A stretch of DNA of 64,000 bases. Source: Augochlora pura (Eukaryota; Arthropoda; Insecta; Hymenoptera; Halictidae). The position numbers were made by a program, and so were the translations under genes. Below, piece after piece: positions 37,043-49,189 of this stretch. The stretch spans positions 9,746,831 to 9,810,830 of the forward strand of contig NC_135779.1 in the NCBI RefSeq assembly GCF_028453695.1, read 5' to 3'. The notes under the pieces were generated by a model. It made no database searches. It was given only the letters and a program-made list of their open reading frames with translations, and was not told the origin of the DNA. Each line of letters opens with the position of its first letter. Within the stretch, counting starts at the first letter, position 1.

Positions 37043-38236
37043 CTAGTTGGTGGTCTGCGGATGCAGCAGCGGTAGAGGAAGCTGAAGATTGTTCTGTTTC
37101 GCCAAACTAGCGATCTCCGCCGCGATGCCGCCTTTGGCGCCGGCCAAGCCGTCCAGCGATGATGGTCCCTCGCTGTACCGTAGATCGCAGACAGGACTCT
37201 CGAAGCCTGTCCCCGGTGTGCCACCGCTTGCGCTCTGCGGTGTAGGTGGATTGTGATTGGTATTGCTTTGATTCATATCACGGTGCACACGGTTCTGATG
37301 CCGTATCAGATAACTGTCGCGTACAAACGTACGTCCGCATATGTTACACTCGTACGTGGTGCTCGCCGTGTGAGTACGGATGTGGATTGCGAATTGACTC
37401 TTGGACGTGAACGTTAGAGAACACCGGTCGCAGACCAGGGGCTTCTCGGCGACGTGACTCCAACGGTGCGCGGTCACGTAGCTCTTCACAGCAAAACGTT
37501 TCTGGCAGATGTCGCAGGCGTACGGTCTCTCACCAGTGTGCACTCGCTTATGGGTGTTCAAACTGCTCTTCTGCGTAAACCTTTTCAAACACAGCTCGCA
37601 CTGGAACGGTCTCTCCCCCGTGTGCGTCCTCATGTGCACTTCTAGGTACGGCTTGCGACAGAAACTCGCTTCGCAGACCGTACAATGATATGGTTTGTTG
37701 CCCGAGTGAAGTTTCATATGTACATAATACGACGAAGCAGAGGATAGCACCTTGCCGCATACTTTACAGGGCTGCGGTCTGGACCTGGAACCTTCCTTCA
37801 CTGTTTGCTGGCCTGTCGACTGGCGACTAGGCGTCTCCTGCTGCACGCTCTGACTCTGCTGTTGTTGTTGTTGTTGGTTCTGCTGTGCCTGCTGTTGACT
37901 CTGCTGCGTTTGCTGTTGTTGAGCCTGCGGGTTCAACTGTAGCGTTGTCTGCTGTTGCGGCTGCAGATGACCCTCTTGCTGAGACAGATCCTCCCTGTCA
38001 TCAGACAAGTTCACCATGGAGTTGGAACCATCCGAGCGGCTCGAAGCAACAGAATAGAAGCCCATGGGCTCGCTTTTAATCTGTTGCTCGAACATGGACG
38101 TCATAATGTCAGTTTGCTGCGGCTGAGCCAGCTCTTGGGACTGGGGCTCCTGCTGCTGCACTGCTTCTTGATCAGGGAGCAGAGTCAGGTTGCGCTTGAC
38201 AAGCTGCTCATATCCTGTGTACCAATCCACCTGCAT
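37043..38236 (-). CDS. Six-finger C2H2 zinc-finger transcription factor with polyQ N-terminus
   Basis: Likely a sequence-specific nuclear DNA-binding factor. The 397-residue frame has a Gln-rich N-terminal half (residues 24-145, with runs of Q) and a possible sumoylation site IKSE at 53-56. Six tandem C2H2 fingers follow from about 157 to 325: CKVCGKVLSSASSYYVHMKL, CTVCEASFCRKPYLEVHMRT, CELCLKRFTQKSSLNTHKRV, CDICQKRFAVKSYVTAHRWS, CDRCSLTFTSKSQFAIHIRT and CNICGRTFVRDSYLIRHQNR. TGERP linkers occur between fingers 2-3 and 3-4. The C-terminal tail is Ser/Pro/Gly-rich. Upstream of VDWYTGYE the minus strand reads ttccctgtcatgcag, a good splice acceptor, so the true start may lie in an upstream exon rather than at the ATG at 38236. 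I do not assign a named gene. Confidence 0.9.
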   Translation of the reverse strand: MQVDWYTGYEQLVKRNLTLLPDQEAVQQQEPQSQELAQPQQTDIMTSMFEQQIKSEPMGFYSVASSRSDGSNSMVNLSDDREDLSQQEGHLQPQQQTTLQLNPQAQQQQTQQSQQQAQQNQQQQQQQSQSVQQETPSRQSTGQQTVKEGSRSRPQPCKVCGKVLSSASSYYVHMKLHSGNKPYHCTVCEASFCRKPYLEVHMRTHTGERPFQCELCLKRFTQKSSLNTHKRVHTGERPYACDICQKRFAVKSYVTAHRWSHVAEKPLVCDRCSLTFTSKSQFAIHIRTHTASTTYECNICGRTFVRDSYLIRHQNRVHRDMNQSNTNHNPPTPQSASGGTPGTGFESPVCDLRYSEGPSSLDGLAGAKGGIAAEIASLAKQNNLQLPLPLLHPQTTN

Positions 38237-40053
38237 GACAGGGAACCTCTATGAGTCAGGCGGTCAGAGGACGGGTCACCAGTGACCCGTTCGGGCGCGA
38301 ATTGTCACGACCAGACTCGAGCAGCTTCGTAATCCCGGTATCATGCATGTCCGGACGACTGTCTGCACGCGCGCCAGGTTAGACCAGCGGTTTTGACATT
38401 TATCTTTGACAAGTGACAGAAGGTAGCTGGACGATCAGCTGATTGCATAACTTTTACACGAAGCGCTCAAAGACGGCTTGATCCCGTCGTCGACAGAACG
38501 TCGCCCAGCTGCGAGCAACGCGGGCGACTCTATTTTTAAAAGAGCGACGAGAGAAACAGCGGAATATTTCGACTGCGAAACCGGATTCCTCGCGAGCTGT
38601 CTCGCTAGTGGGGGTCGGTTTTGCTCTCGGCAAGGATGAAAGCATCGTTTCTACGAACCTTTGCTAATTGTAGTAGTCTGGGCTAGGGTCGAAAAACGTC
38701 ACGCCTCATCGAGCGCACGCCTCCCGTTCTCGAGCGGCTTCACGGACAATCGCGAAACATTTGTACGGCCAAATTGTTTTTCTCCGACACAAAATATAAG
38801 ATGGCTGCGACTATATTTCGCGACGGTACGATATCATATATGTATATACAACGACCTATATGCACTCGCGTACGTACACACGCGACCAAATACCGACCGA
38901 CGATATCCCAGCAACTTCTCTAATTGGCTGGCCTTCTTGAGCCGCGAATATTACGTTCTACTACAACCGACATCGCGCTTCGAAAACCGCTGATTGGATC
39001 GATCCCTAGCAAAGCTTCATTCACCTGTTTGATTTTATGCATATTTAATGGACAAACTTTCTTAATGCAGAGAAGTCGCCGTTGACCGCCAAGAAAAACT
39101 TGATTTTACCACTGACACTGCGGGACGTTCACTAAAACGTCATGCGCGTATGCGAAACATTATTTTATTTATACTTGCCGCTTTCTCGGCTCTCAATCGC
39201 AATTTTATAAATACGAAATAATTCCATGATCCGTGAACAATAATACTATACTAATGAACGATAATAGTGCACTAATTGTCACTAATTGGACGTAGTCGAA
39301 GAATAAAATCGATGATAAACGTACTTATGTCTGAATTTTTGTAAATAAATGGTACGGTATGGATGAATATCGAAGTGTTTTAAGTATTAATTTACAGTAC
39401 CATTTGTATGTAGTGTCACTCTTGCAATTTCACCGCTGCGCCATTGACTGTAGCTCGTAGTATCTGTTCTAAGTGCACGTGGTTTTAATTGTGATTTCAA
39501 ACCTCTGTTAAATTGTGCGCAGTATGTATTTTCTCCCCGCATTGCAATTACTGAACGCACCTTGAGTGACGACACGCTAGGAACACTCAGGCCCTATCAA
39601 CCTATCAAATTATATCAAACTGGAACACTTTGAAATAATGTTCCTAACAGAAACAGGCGGCCAACTCGAGAACTTGCGTGTCTGACGATTACGTGTGACG
39701 AGTCGACGAAGGGAAGCTGGTTCCATTTACAAACACGATCGCCCGCTAAATAACATTCAAGATTCATTGAAAGAGGATCTAATTTACTACACGATCCCAA
39801 TATTATTCAGTTTTTTCTTCGCCGTACTCGATATTGCAAACAGGTATGCTAGAAACGTAATTTTGCAGTTTAAACAATTTGTACGAATAAATTCTTGAAA
39901 TAAACTTTAAACACCATAAAATAATTTAGGTCGCCAAAATGTACTGTGATCTATCAGTATCTCTTTGAAATTCTAACCAAATTATGAAATGAGAATTATA
40001 TAAAATGTGTTTGTTACTCAATTGTTATATTTACAATGTTTTTAGTTTCAACA
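38237..40053. other. Divergent intergenic region between the C2H2 gene and the JAZ-type gene
   Basis: No coding gene is seen. The first part (38240-38950) is GC-richer and is probably 5'UTR and promoter of the minus-strand C2H2 gene. A plausible plus-strand donor (ttgcaaacag/gtatgc at 39842) could end a non-coding first exon of the JAZ-type gene, because the coding exon itself begins just after an acceptor (tgtttttag, 40044). Confidence 0.4.
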
Positions 40054-41879
40054 ATGGCTGTACCATCAGAGGATGTTATGAATCCAAGCCTAAATGATCC
40101 TGTAACCAAAGCAGTAGTAGATAATATAATGGGTAATTTACCCACAAAGAAACCTTTTGTTCGCTGTGATGATTGTGATCTATCATTTACAAGTCAAACT
40201 GTATTAGATACACATTTACAAGGTGCCAGACACGCTAAACAGGTAATGCAGAAATGGTACTATGAATAGTAATCAAATGACTACTAAACTTTAAGATAGA
40301 CAGTACAATTATAAATGATAAGAAGAAAATTATCAAATTCAAATGTAAGAAGATAGGAAAAACACAAAACTTTCTTGCAACTTTACTTATTCCTTTTTTT
40401 CCTTTTATAGATTAGATCAAAAAATATAATGGCATCCCTTGAAGAAACAAAAGTGGCATTCTCAAAAGACGAGGAAACGAATGGACTAAAATGTAATGTG
40501 TGCAACGTATGCCTAAACTCTATACAACAACTACAAACACATTTGAATGGTATTCAATATACATCAAGGTCTGTTTTATATACTCATATTCATAATACAT
40601 TGAAGAACTATTTTAATTTCTAGGAAGCCGACATAAAAAGAAAGCAATGAGAGGTAATAAAGCCTACTTACTACGGAAATCGTTATATGGGATTAGATAT
40701 AGTCGCACGGCGTGCATAATTGAAAAGAATGTGGTTGTGCTTATTTATTGCTTAATTTTGTTTACATTTGCATGCTTGTTACTGCTACTCACTTTTGCTT
40801 TTCGTTTATTTTTATAAATTAATGCAAAGCTAACTAATTAATTTCTACATAGCTTTAACTTATACAATTGCTGCTGAGATGCTTGGTGATCTTTTCACAC
40901 AATCGTTTAATTTGTACATCATTATTTATTTATTACTATTTATTATTATTTATTGTATGTTATTTATTTTTGTCAGACTAAAAGTGTATATTTATTATTC
41001 ATACCTTTGTGAACATATCGTGTCTGAAAGCAACTCGACCGTGAGTTATTTAGTTATTGTTATGATTAATAAAGTTGTTCACGAAATAATCGCATATGTC
41101 ATCCATTCTGTTGTAATCCTTTTACAAATGCATACATTTCATGCGCACCTTTTATCTTATTACTTAGCTAACTCTTCATAAACACATTTTTAATTTATTA
41201 CTCCCTGCTTTTAATAAATAAAAGTTTTTTGTTGGTGTTCTTAAAATTGTATTGATATACAGAGGGAACTGTAAAAAAAGTTGTTGAACACAAATTCTTG
41301 CATATGAAATATGTTACAAGCCAAAGACTGTGATGCATACGTGTGGAAAAACATCTTAATAATGTCTTTTGTTGGAACAGTTTCTATTAATGGTTGCTTT
41401 TTCCATAGCATGAATGTAGTGTTCAAGCTGATTTATTATCACACTTGACCGCTATAGCGGTTGTGATACATAGATAGTGTTGATCGCACATTGATGCTTA
41501 GGTGAGTGGAGTGGCAAAGAAGTTGGAAGTCCAGTGACATCACCACCCATGAATGCCCAGGACAACTCTGCATCGAAAGACGTGTCGCTTTCGTGCAACA
41601 TGTGCAACAAGATTTTTAATTCCCCAGCACAGTACAACGTGGTACGTAAAATCAGAGTAGTGGTTACTATTTGATGACTGTATGATAATGCAATTTAATT
41701 TTATATTGCAGCATATAACATCAAAGAAGCACACTAGTAAGTTAAAGCAAGCTAAAATTTTAAAAAAGAAACGGTTCTTTCCATATTGGAAGAAGCCTAA
41801 ACCTGGTGCAAATCCCAAAAATCTTGTTCAATCGTTGTCAAATAATTTCGTACCAGGAGGTTTTACAAATCAAACATAG
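40054..41879 (+). CDS. Three JAZ/U1-type zinc-finger protein (ZNF346/ZNF385-like)
   Basis: Small protein of 221 residues predicted to bind double-stranded or structured RNA, by analogy with the JAZ/ZFR family. Exons: 40054-40242, 40411-40549, 40624-40653, 41502-41641 and 41712-41879, with consistent phases. Three fingers have the dsRNA-type spacing CX2CX12HX5H. They are CDDCDLSFTSQTVLDTH...H (about 34-56), CNVCNVCLNSIQQLQTH...H, and CNMCNKIFNSPAQYNVH...H. A basic tail (KLKQAKILKKKRFFPYWKKP) follows. The long spacing before the second His is the diagnostic feature. The fourth intron joint falls inside the third finger. The gene is convergent with DRC1. The exact orthologue is not identified. 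Confidence 0.85.
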
Positions 41880-42362
41880 ATAAAAATATATTAGAATCGA
41901 TGCATCTATTTTAATACATACACAAATTTTTTACTTATTTTTTTTCAAAAGAAAGAAACAATTTTGGAATGATTTCATAATTGATATCAGTTTAATAATT
42001 ATTTTAATATTGTATCGTTCATTATATTATTTCGTGAACATTCATAATTTTACATCTAATGAATTTTATATTTACTTTTACAAAATATTTCTCAACACTT
42101 TCTTATACAATGTATTCAATGCAAATATTTTTATCACCTTGATTTTTTTACAAGTATATTTAATAAATGACGAAATGTTTAGCGAGTGACTATATAATAT
42201 ATGCGTTACATATTAGTAAAATATGTTCACAGTATTCGTAATATTCTTAGTAGTCGAAGTAACGGAAAAAGATACTGATACATTGTATGAATGTATATAT
42301 GTCCATTAAAAAATCACATAAATCTATACAATGTTGCCAGCTTAACTTATCTCCAAATGATT

Positions 42363-43312
42363 TCAAGAGTCCTGTAAGATGTATTGAATATTTTTAACGT
42401 CTCTTTCTGATAGTTGGACAGGATCAGTCTAAAAATATATGGTAAAATAAAATATTTAAATTCATCAAGATATATATTTATTTTTATCAGAACTTACCTC
42501 CGTTGAATAACTTCTTAATAATCTATTAAGTTCTGTATTTTGTTTTTGTAGAAATTTTATTTCATTGTTTAACTCGTGCCTTTGTTTTAATACTAAGTGG
42601 TACTTCTTCAGACCACTTAGCAAATTATCCCAAAGTCTTTCTCTTTCTGGTGAAAAAATATTTTTATATCTTTCCCAGAATTCGGTAATATCTTCATCTG
42701 TGATATTTCTCGACACCGTGGCTTTCATTTTAATTTCTCTTTTGTCGATAGGCACTGTACTCTTCTGCTTCTTTACAAAGTCGTATCTTTCTATGAATTC
42801 TTTCAAAGCATTCGCCACAAATTCTGTTTCTATTGTCAATAAGTGACCGTTGTCGCATACGAGTTGTCGTTTTGGTTCTCCAGTGGTTTCTTATAAAAAT
42901 AAAATCGTATGATGATCATATAATACTGATTCTTTTTTAACCTTTTAGGTACGGCAGGATTTTGCGCAAATAAAGTTTTTCGTAACTAAATTACGATTTT
43001 CTCTTAATATATATTTTTTCCGGATATCTATATATAGTACTAATAACATATATTCTTTTCTTAATATATTGTATATACACACTTTCACTTTAATTGTTTG
43101 CTTTAATAAATAATAAAACAATTGAGTAAAGCACGAGCCATTCGCGAAAGCCACTATAGTGGCGCGTAGTATCTAAAAGGTTAATACTATAAATATAATT
43201 AATAATACAAAATAGTTCATACCATCTGCGATTTCAATAATTCCTTCTGCAGTGCAAGAAGATGGAATTGGCTGTTTTTCGGATGGTGTTTCCTCAACTA
43301 TTCGCTCCTCTC

Positions 43313-43343
<31 letters not shown>

Positions 43344-45767
43344 TTCTTTGGTAGCCGGAAATTTGATATCACGCAATGCATCATGCATAGCTGCAATTAA
43401 AATAGCTTCTGGTTGGCGTTCTTCGTCTCTGATAGGGGGTAAGGTGCTCCTACATAGAAAATATAATTTAAATCGATAGGTCATTATTTTTCTATATCTA
43501 CTTACTCAGATAAAGAAGCTTCAACTGAAGAAGCTTCAGATGAAGAACTTCTAGATGAAGATGTAGATGAAGACGTTCTTTTGGATTCTCCACAAACACT
43601 TGGTATGCTTACTTTTTCTTCTAAACAAATGGTGCAATTGGCATATGGTAGAAAGAAGTTCAACAAAAATTGAAGTTCCTCTTTGGATGTAATTTTTAAG
43701 GCCTGAAAGTTATAAGTTACAATTTTCAATTGTCGGATATTCTTTCTTTCTCAGTTACCTCAAATACTTTATCCAGTCGAATCAGCAACTTGTCTTCTTG
43801 AGAGTACTCTGACAATAATTCTTTCAAAGTATCTTCAACATAGTATTCACAGTGATCGGTAATTAATTTGGCAATGTGGTTCAATAGACATCTTTCTAAA
43901 TTTATCTCTGCCAATGTCGTCGCTGGATTGTATGTTTTGGAAATCATTTTCCTCTTCTTTGCATCCTCCTTTTCTTGAAGCATATGAAAGTATCTGTTGA
44001 TTACAAGAATCTCTTTAAGGATATGTTTCCTGTTCTAATATCACCTTTCTTTATAGTACACATAGCGCCGCAGTAAGATCTCAACTCCTCTTTTCTCAAT
44101 AATTGCATTTTCGGTGGTTCCCATTCAATTCCCAACAATTGTTCATGAATAATTTTATCTGCTGCTAAAATCTGAAACGTTGAGATAATAAATAAAATTA
44201 TATCTCTATTTTTAATCAAGAATATTTATCATATACCTTATCTACTAATTCATCTGCAGTTTGGATGTTTAAATCCCAGATCTGCATATACTTTTTATCA
44301 TTGATAGCAGCAATATTATTAGACTTTTCCTCCAGTTCTTCTACAGCTTTTTGTGACTTTGCAATTTCAGTTGTTAGTTTCTGGATCTCCAATCTTGTAG
44401 ACTCCTCCAACTCCGTGTACGTTTTTTTCAAATGATTAAGCACGTCTTGCAGTCTAAAATTTAATTGAAATCATAATTTAATATAAAAATAATTGCTACT
44501 ACAATACCAACTTATTTATCTTTCTCTTCTGCTGATTCTTCACGATAGTGTTCTCTTCTTCCCGGCGTTTCAACACAGCATAATTATAGTCCAATTTTTC
44601 CACATTCATTAAGCATAAAGCTTTCATGTTCTGCACCTGCTGCTGGAGGTCCTGTATCTCCAATTTGAAACGGATCTTCAGTTGCCTAAACTCTTCCTGG
44701 TGCTGTATTATCGCTTTCTTCATGTTTTCTTCATATTCTTGCATTATAATTTTTTTTTCTTCCTTAGCTTCTACGGTTTCATCTTGGTGTTTTTTAAATA
44801 ACGCTTCCCATTTCTCCATAGAGGTTGCTAAAAGCATTGTGCGGTCCGATTCGATAACGTCTTCGATCAACGTCAATTCGTTGCGATAAGCTTTCGTCAT
44901 GTCACGTACCTAAAAACAATTAAAGAATAATTAATAAATTAGTTTTGCAAGTGTGCAAGCGTACAAGGTTGTATTTTCCAGAAAACTAACTTGTGTTTCC
45001 ATTCTCTCAATAAGCAAATCGATATCGTTATTTTGCTGCTTTGCTTGATCTGCGTATTTTTCGTCAGCATTCTCCAATTCCTTCTTTAACTCCGCGATTA
45101 GGGCATCCTTCTTTTCTAGGACCTCATTGCACCTGGCCTTTTGAGCTTCCAATTCGTCATAAATGTCCAACGGATCTTTGCAGTCGAATATCTCAGGCCA
45201 TTTCGCACTAATCTCATGAAACTTCTCCACATATTTTTTGTTCTCCTCCTCGAATACCTCCAACAATCTATTCCTCGTCTCCTGCACTTCTTTTCGTCTC
45301 TCTAATTCCCTTGCATCGTTGGCCACACTCACGGCAGTCACCTGCGAATATATTATATAATTACTATTTTATAAATAATTTATTATAAAGATAAGACAAT
45401 TTATAATATTTGCTTATAAGAATTTATTAGAAAGTTTAAATTGCACGTACGACTTCCTCCCCTTCAGCTTGTAATTTTTCTAACTTGTCCAAGCTATCAA
45501 GTATTTGCTGTTCAATGGGGGTTGTGCCCACGCTCGCAGCTTCTTCTACTTTCAAGGACCTAAACATATATTTTTTGTTAAGAACTTATCTTAATTTAAT
45601 AAAAAGATTAATAATTATGTCACCTACTTGGTTTGTTCGTCTATGCGTTTTTGAATTCGAAGTTTCCGGGCCAGCTTCCGCTCTTCCGGATCAGATGATA
45701 AAACAGATGGTCCCTGTGATTCGTCTGCATTCTCGGAGAATTTTTCCATTGTTCCAGAGGAAATCAT
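42363..45767 (-). CDS. DRC1: Dynein regulatory complex subunit 1 (DRC1 / CCDC164)
   Basis: Core scaffold of the nexin-dynein regulatory complex linking outer doublets in motile axonemes; in insects this chiefly means sperm flagella. Exons: 45767-45628, 45559-45451, 45341-44991, 44909-44512, 44453-44237, 44171-44062, 43993-43759, 43702-43506, 43449-43223, 42889-42498, 42428-42363. They total 2442 nt, 813 residues (vertebrate forms are slightly shorter). The N-terminal half is the NYD-SP28 coiled-coil region (ELERRKEVQETRNRLL, SMEKWEALFKKHQDETVEAK). The C-terminal end matches the NYD-SP28-associated domain (FWERYKNIFSPERERLWDNL, LKKYHLVLKQRHELN, QKQNTELNRLL). Between them are low-complexity Ser and Glu runs, including a polyGlu expansion in exon 9. 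Exons 6 and 7 must be joined by a 68-nt intron (GTGTAC...ACAG) to keep the frame. Exon 4 uses donor GTTGGT. Confidence 0.93.
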
Positions 45768-46102
45768 TTTCAATTTGTAAAACTCTCACAAAATTAAAAA
45801 AATATTTCAATGCTTACAACATATAATACTAACATACTATAACATACTGATATATAAAAAGGTTATGGAACGTTGCTGTGTGGAAATTGACTTCTAGAGA
45901 AAATTCTGATATTTAGAACAAACAACATTGTTTGTTCGATAGAAAAATATTGTGCCCTTTTACCGTCGGTAACTGAGAAATAGTTTGGATTTCGGACCAG
46001 TAGATGGCGCTTGGTGTTCAATAACGAGACTTATACACAATTAGAAATTAGAACAGGAATGTTCACAGACATTTCGGATATTCTAATGGAAATGACAAAT
46101 GA
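45561..46102. repeat. Tandem duplication, unit 1 (contains live DRC1 exon 1)
   Basis: This 542-bp unit is followed directly by a near-identical copy. It carries intron 1, exon 1 (45628-45767) and the upstream promoter-side sequence of DRC1. Its left edge falls on the exon-2 splice acceptor. Confidence 0.95.
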
Positions 46103-46637
46103 TAAACATATATTTTTTGTTAAGAACTTATCTTAATTTAATAAAAAGATTAATAATTATGTCGCCTACTTGGTTTGTTCGTCTATGCGTTTTTGAATTC
46201 AAAGTTTCCGGGCCAGCTTCCGCTCTTCCGGATCAGATAATAAAACAGATGGTCCCTGTGATTCGTCTGCATTCTCAGAGAATTTTTCCATTGTTCCAGA
46301 GCAAATCATTTTCAATTGGTAAAACTCTCACAAAATTAAAGAAATATTTCAATGCTTAGAACATATAATACTAACATACTATAACATACTGATATATAAA
46401 AAGATTATGGAACGTTGCTGTGTGGAAATTGACTTCTAGAGAAAATTCTGATATTTAGAACAAACAACATTGTTTGTTCGATAGAAAAATATTGTTCCCT
46501 TTTACCGTCGGTAACTGAGAAATAGTTTGGATTTCGGACCAGTAGATGGCGCTTGGTGTTCAATAACGCGACTTATACTCAATTAGAAATTAGAACAGGA
46601 ATGTTCACAGACATTTCGGATATTCTAATGGAATGAC
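46103..46637. repeat. Tandem duplication, unit 2
   Basis: The second copy of 45561-46102 has only scattered substitutions by eye. It ends ttctaatgga(a)tgaca, like unit 1. Being so similar, the duplication must be recent or homogenised by gene conversion. Confidence 0.95.
46170..46309 (-). pseudogene. Duplicated, broken copy of DRC1 exon 1
   Basis: It is collinear with exon 1 at 45628-45767. The CGA codon of the live exon (45657-45659) is TGA here (46199-46201), a premature stop. The donor changes from GTAGGT to GTAGGC (46164). It has no exon 2 of its own. It could still serve as upstream 5'UTR or promoter sequence for DRC1. Confidence 0.85.
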
Positions 46638-48480
46638 AGAAAAAAGTATTAGAAGGCGTTGGCTATTAGAAGTAGTATGGAAATTTTTAGGGAAGAAAAA
46701 AGTCATATTACTCGAAAATACTATGGTTTGAAAGTTTAGATAACGCGCGATAAAGTGTCCGTTGGACTCGCTGTAGATCGCCACTATCGCGCCGTGGGAC
46801 ACGATGGTGGGGGCACCGGTTGTCTCCCGCTTGTCTCCTGTGGACACTCTGAATTAGAGGCTATCTTCGACAACACCTACCCAAAGTAACGGTACTTTCA
46901 GACACTCCGTACAACAACGATATTTTTTGTTATATAGCAAGTCCTATAAAATTGCTTGAAAGACAGAAATCGTTGATCTCGCGTGACACATCAATCGTCT
47001 TCATAATGGTAAAATAGCTTCCTCTCCAAAGTCGACGAAACTCATCCGAATGTTTCGCTGCCACAAACGTAGTAAACTTGGACGGTGGAAAAGTATGTAG
47101 ATGTTTCTAAATGTCAAGCTCTAATATGTATATACATGTATGTTTACATATACATATATTTCCTTATTTAATAGGTGTATTTCCACATAACAAATATACC
47201 ACGGCGTTGGATAAATTCAAGTTTTGAATCAAGTTACTTTTTATTTGTACGTACAATACGTATAGCATTAACATCTGGAAGTGTTATTATTTGATGCTAG
47301 AAAGTAGAATATGTATATCTAGATATGTAATCGCACTGTTAAATGGACTATTCTTAAAAGTTTATTAGTGTGCTTATTAATGCTTCAATTTAAGCCTAAT
47401 AACACATGACGTGGAAGGCATACATGAAAAAAAATATAAAATGGCATATGTTTATATAAAATACATTTTACACAAATGAATTTATAAAAATACATAATCA
47501 CTGGCACAAAATGCGCAATAGGCGTATCTCATACGAGGCGGTCATGAAATTGCCTCCGTTTTCGGTCATAGCGATTCGTGTACGACATAAATCGCTTTCT
47601 CTAGCCTCGATGGCGTGCCTCTAACCGACAAAACAGACATTCGGCATTGTCATCGATAGAGTTGATTTCGTATGAGCAGACTGTCGTGAACCATGAAAAG
47701 AACGTACGCCACGAAAGGATAAACGAACAGTGGGTCTCAGTAAGTCGCAGACACTACCTCGACGCCATGAATCCACGACTTTGACGCGATTTTAGCGGAA
47801 ACAAGATGGAGTACAGCCAGGTCCGGCCGAAGACACCGCGGCGCCCTATAATCCTCAACGTGTTATTATTCGCATACTTTCATTAATACAAATCGTACCC
47901 ACATTGTTTAGACAGTTCACGTGCACCAATAAAGTCGACACAACTGTACCTTGAATCAAATAATGCAACAGCTCTGCTATTCAAAATATTTCAAAATTTA
48001 TTTAAGAATATTAACCGAGTTATTTCTATCTATTACACACGTTCGATGAACTTGTACAAGAATTACTGTTCATACTTCCCTTCGTAAAACTATAACTAAT
48101 CATGGAAACACATCTTTTGTACGAATATTTCGAATAGTTTTGAACTAAAATACAAGGACTGGCTTGCTACCATAAACCGTACATTCACATGGAGTTTTAA
48201 TCTCAAACGAAACGGTGTTAGATCTACAACCAGACATCTCATCCCGTAATATTTCGATCGACGATAGTCTGTCCGCACACAAGGCGTGCGTAGTCCGTTA
48301 AATTTTCCATCGGCGCGTAACTGAATGCGGGTGGGATACAGCGAGGTCAGCCGTGCACGCGTTTGTTTGATCGTTACTTCCTTGATTAGAGAGCACGTCA
48401 CAAAGTTAAGTACTTTTATTTTCGTAATAATCCGATTTTCCGTCTTTATTCCCGGTAGAAAGTACCGATGCCCCGGGTAA
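46638..48480. other. Intergenic region between DRC1 and the spen upstream region
   Basis: No gene, RNA or mobile element was recognised. The sequence is AT-rich (TATA/CATA-type simple sequence near 47120-47180) and becomes GC-richer after about 48200. Confidence 0.5.
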
Positions 48481-48517
48481 TTGGCTGCTCCTAAACCGGC
48501 CCTGGGGCGAGCAAGAT

Positions 48518-48835
48518 GGACGGAGAGAGAGAGACGCGCAGAAGAAAGATGGCGGATGGAGAGGCGACGCCGGTGACGGCGCGAAGCAGGAGGAAGAGGA
48601 CAAAGAAGCGAGAGAGAGCGACGAGTGGAGGTTAGTGAAGGACGGAGGTAGACGGGGTGCTGGGCGATTCGTTAAGAGGGGCAGAGGAGAAAAGGGAGGA
48701 TGAGGGGTAGACAGGGGAATAGAGAGAGACAGAGAGGGGAGCGGGAGGTAGACGAGAGAGACAGAGAGACAGGAGAGACCACGGACGAGAGGAGAAGCGA
48801 TGAGACGAAGAGAGAGGGAGAGAGAGAGAACCGGC
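48518..48835 (+). promoter_or_regulatory. GAGA-rich tract upstream of spen
   Basis: Purine-rich sequence with many GAGAG units (for example ggagagagagagacgcg and agagagggagagagagagaa) is followed by a GC-rich block to about 49190. GAGAG is the site of GAGA-type factors at insect developmental promoters. The position, 1.9-2.2 kb upstream of the spen start codon and before its probable 5'UTR, makes a promoter role plausible but unproven. Confidence 0.4.
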
Positions 48836-49189
48836 TCGACAGGGACGAGCGCGGCTCGGGAGTTCGGGTTAGCTCGTTCGACCCGTTATCCCTTCTCTCC
48901 CGGAGTCCCGAGTTCTCCCTACCTGTCCTTGCTTCGATTCGAACGAGTCCCTCCAACTCTCTCCCCTCCGGGGACGCACGAAAACTCCTCCCCACCATTC
49001 GGCGTACTTCACCGGCTGGCGGGCGACGATCGCGATTGCGAGCCGCCGCCGCCGCTTCTCCACCAAACCCGAGGTAGACTCGTTCCATTCCCCTACGCGG
49101 TGTTCCCCACCACCGCGGCAAACAGCGATGCTAGCCGGCGAGCCATCTACGCTCCCGCCACGGTGACGTCACTCCGAGTAGTGTAGTGC

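Noticed and set aside
43252..43479. Plus-strand poly-Ser frame
   Set aside because: It is the antisense of the poly-Glu stretch in DRC1 exon 9.
48672..49186. Open frames of 125-149 codons on both strands
   Set aside because: The GA/CT-rich low-complexity DNA leaves several frames open; the predicted proteins are Arg/Glu or Ser/Leu runs.
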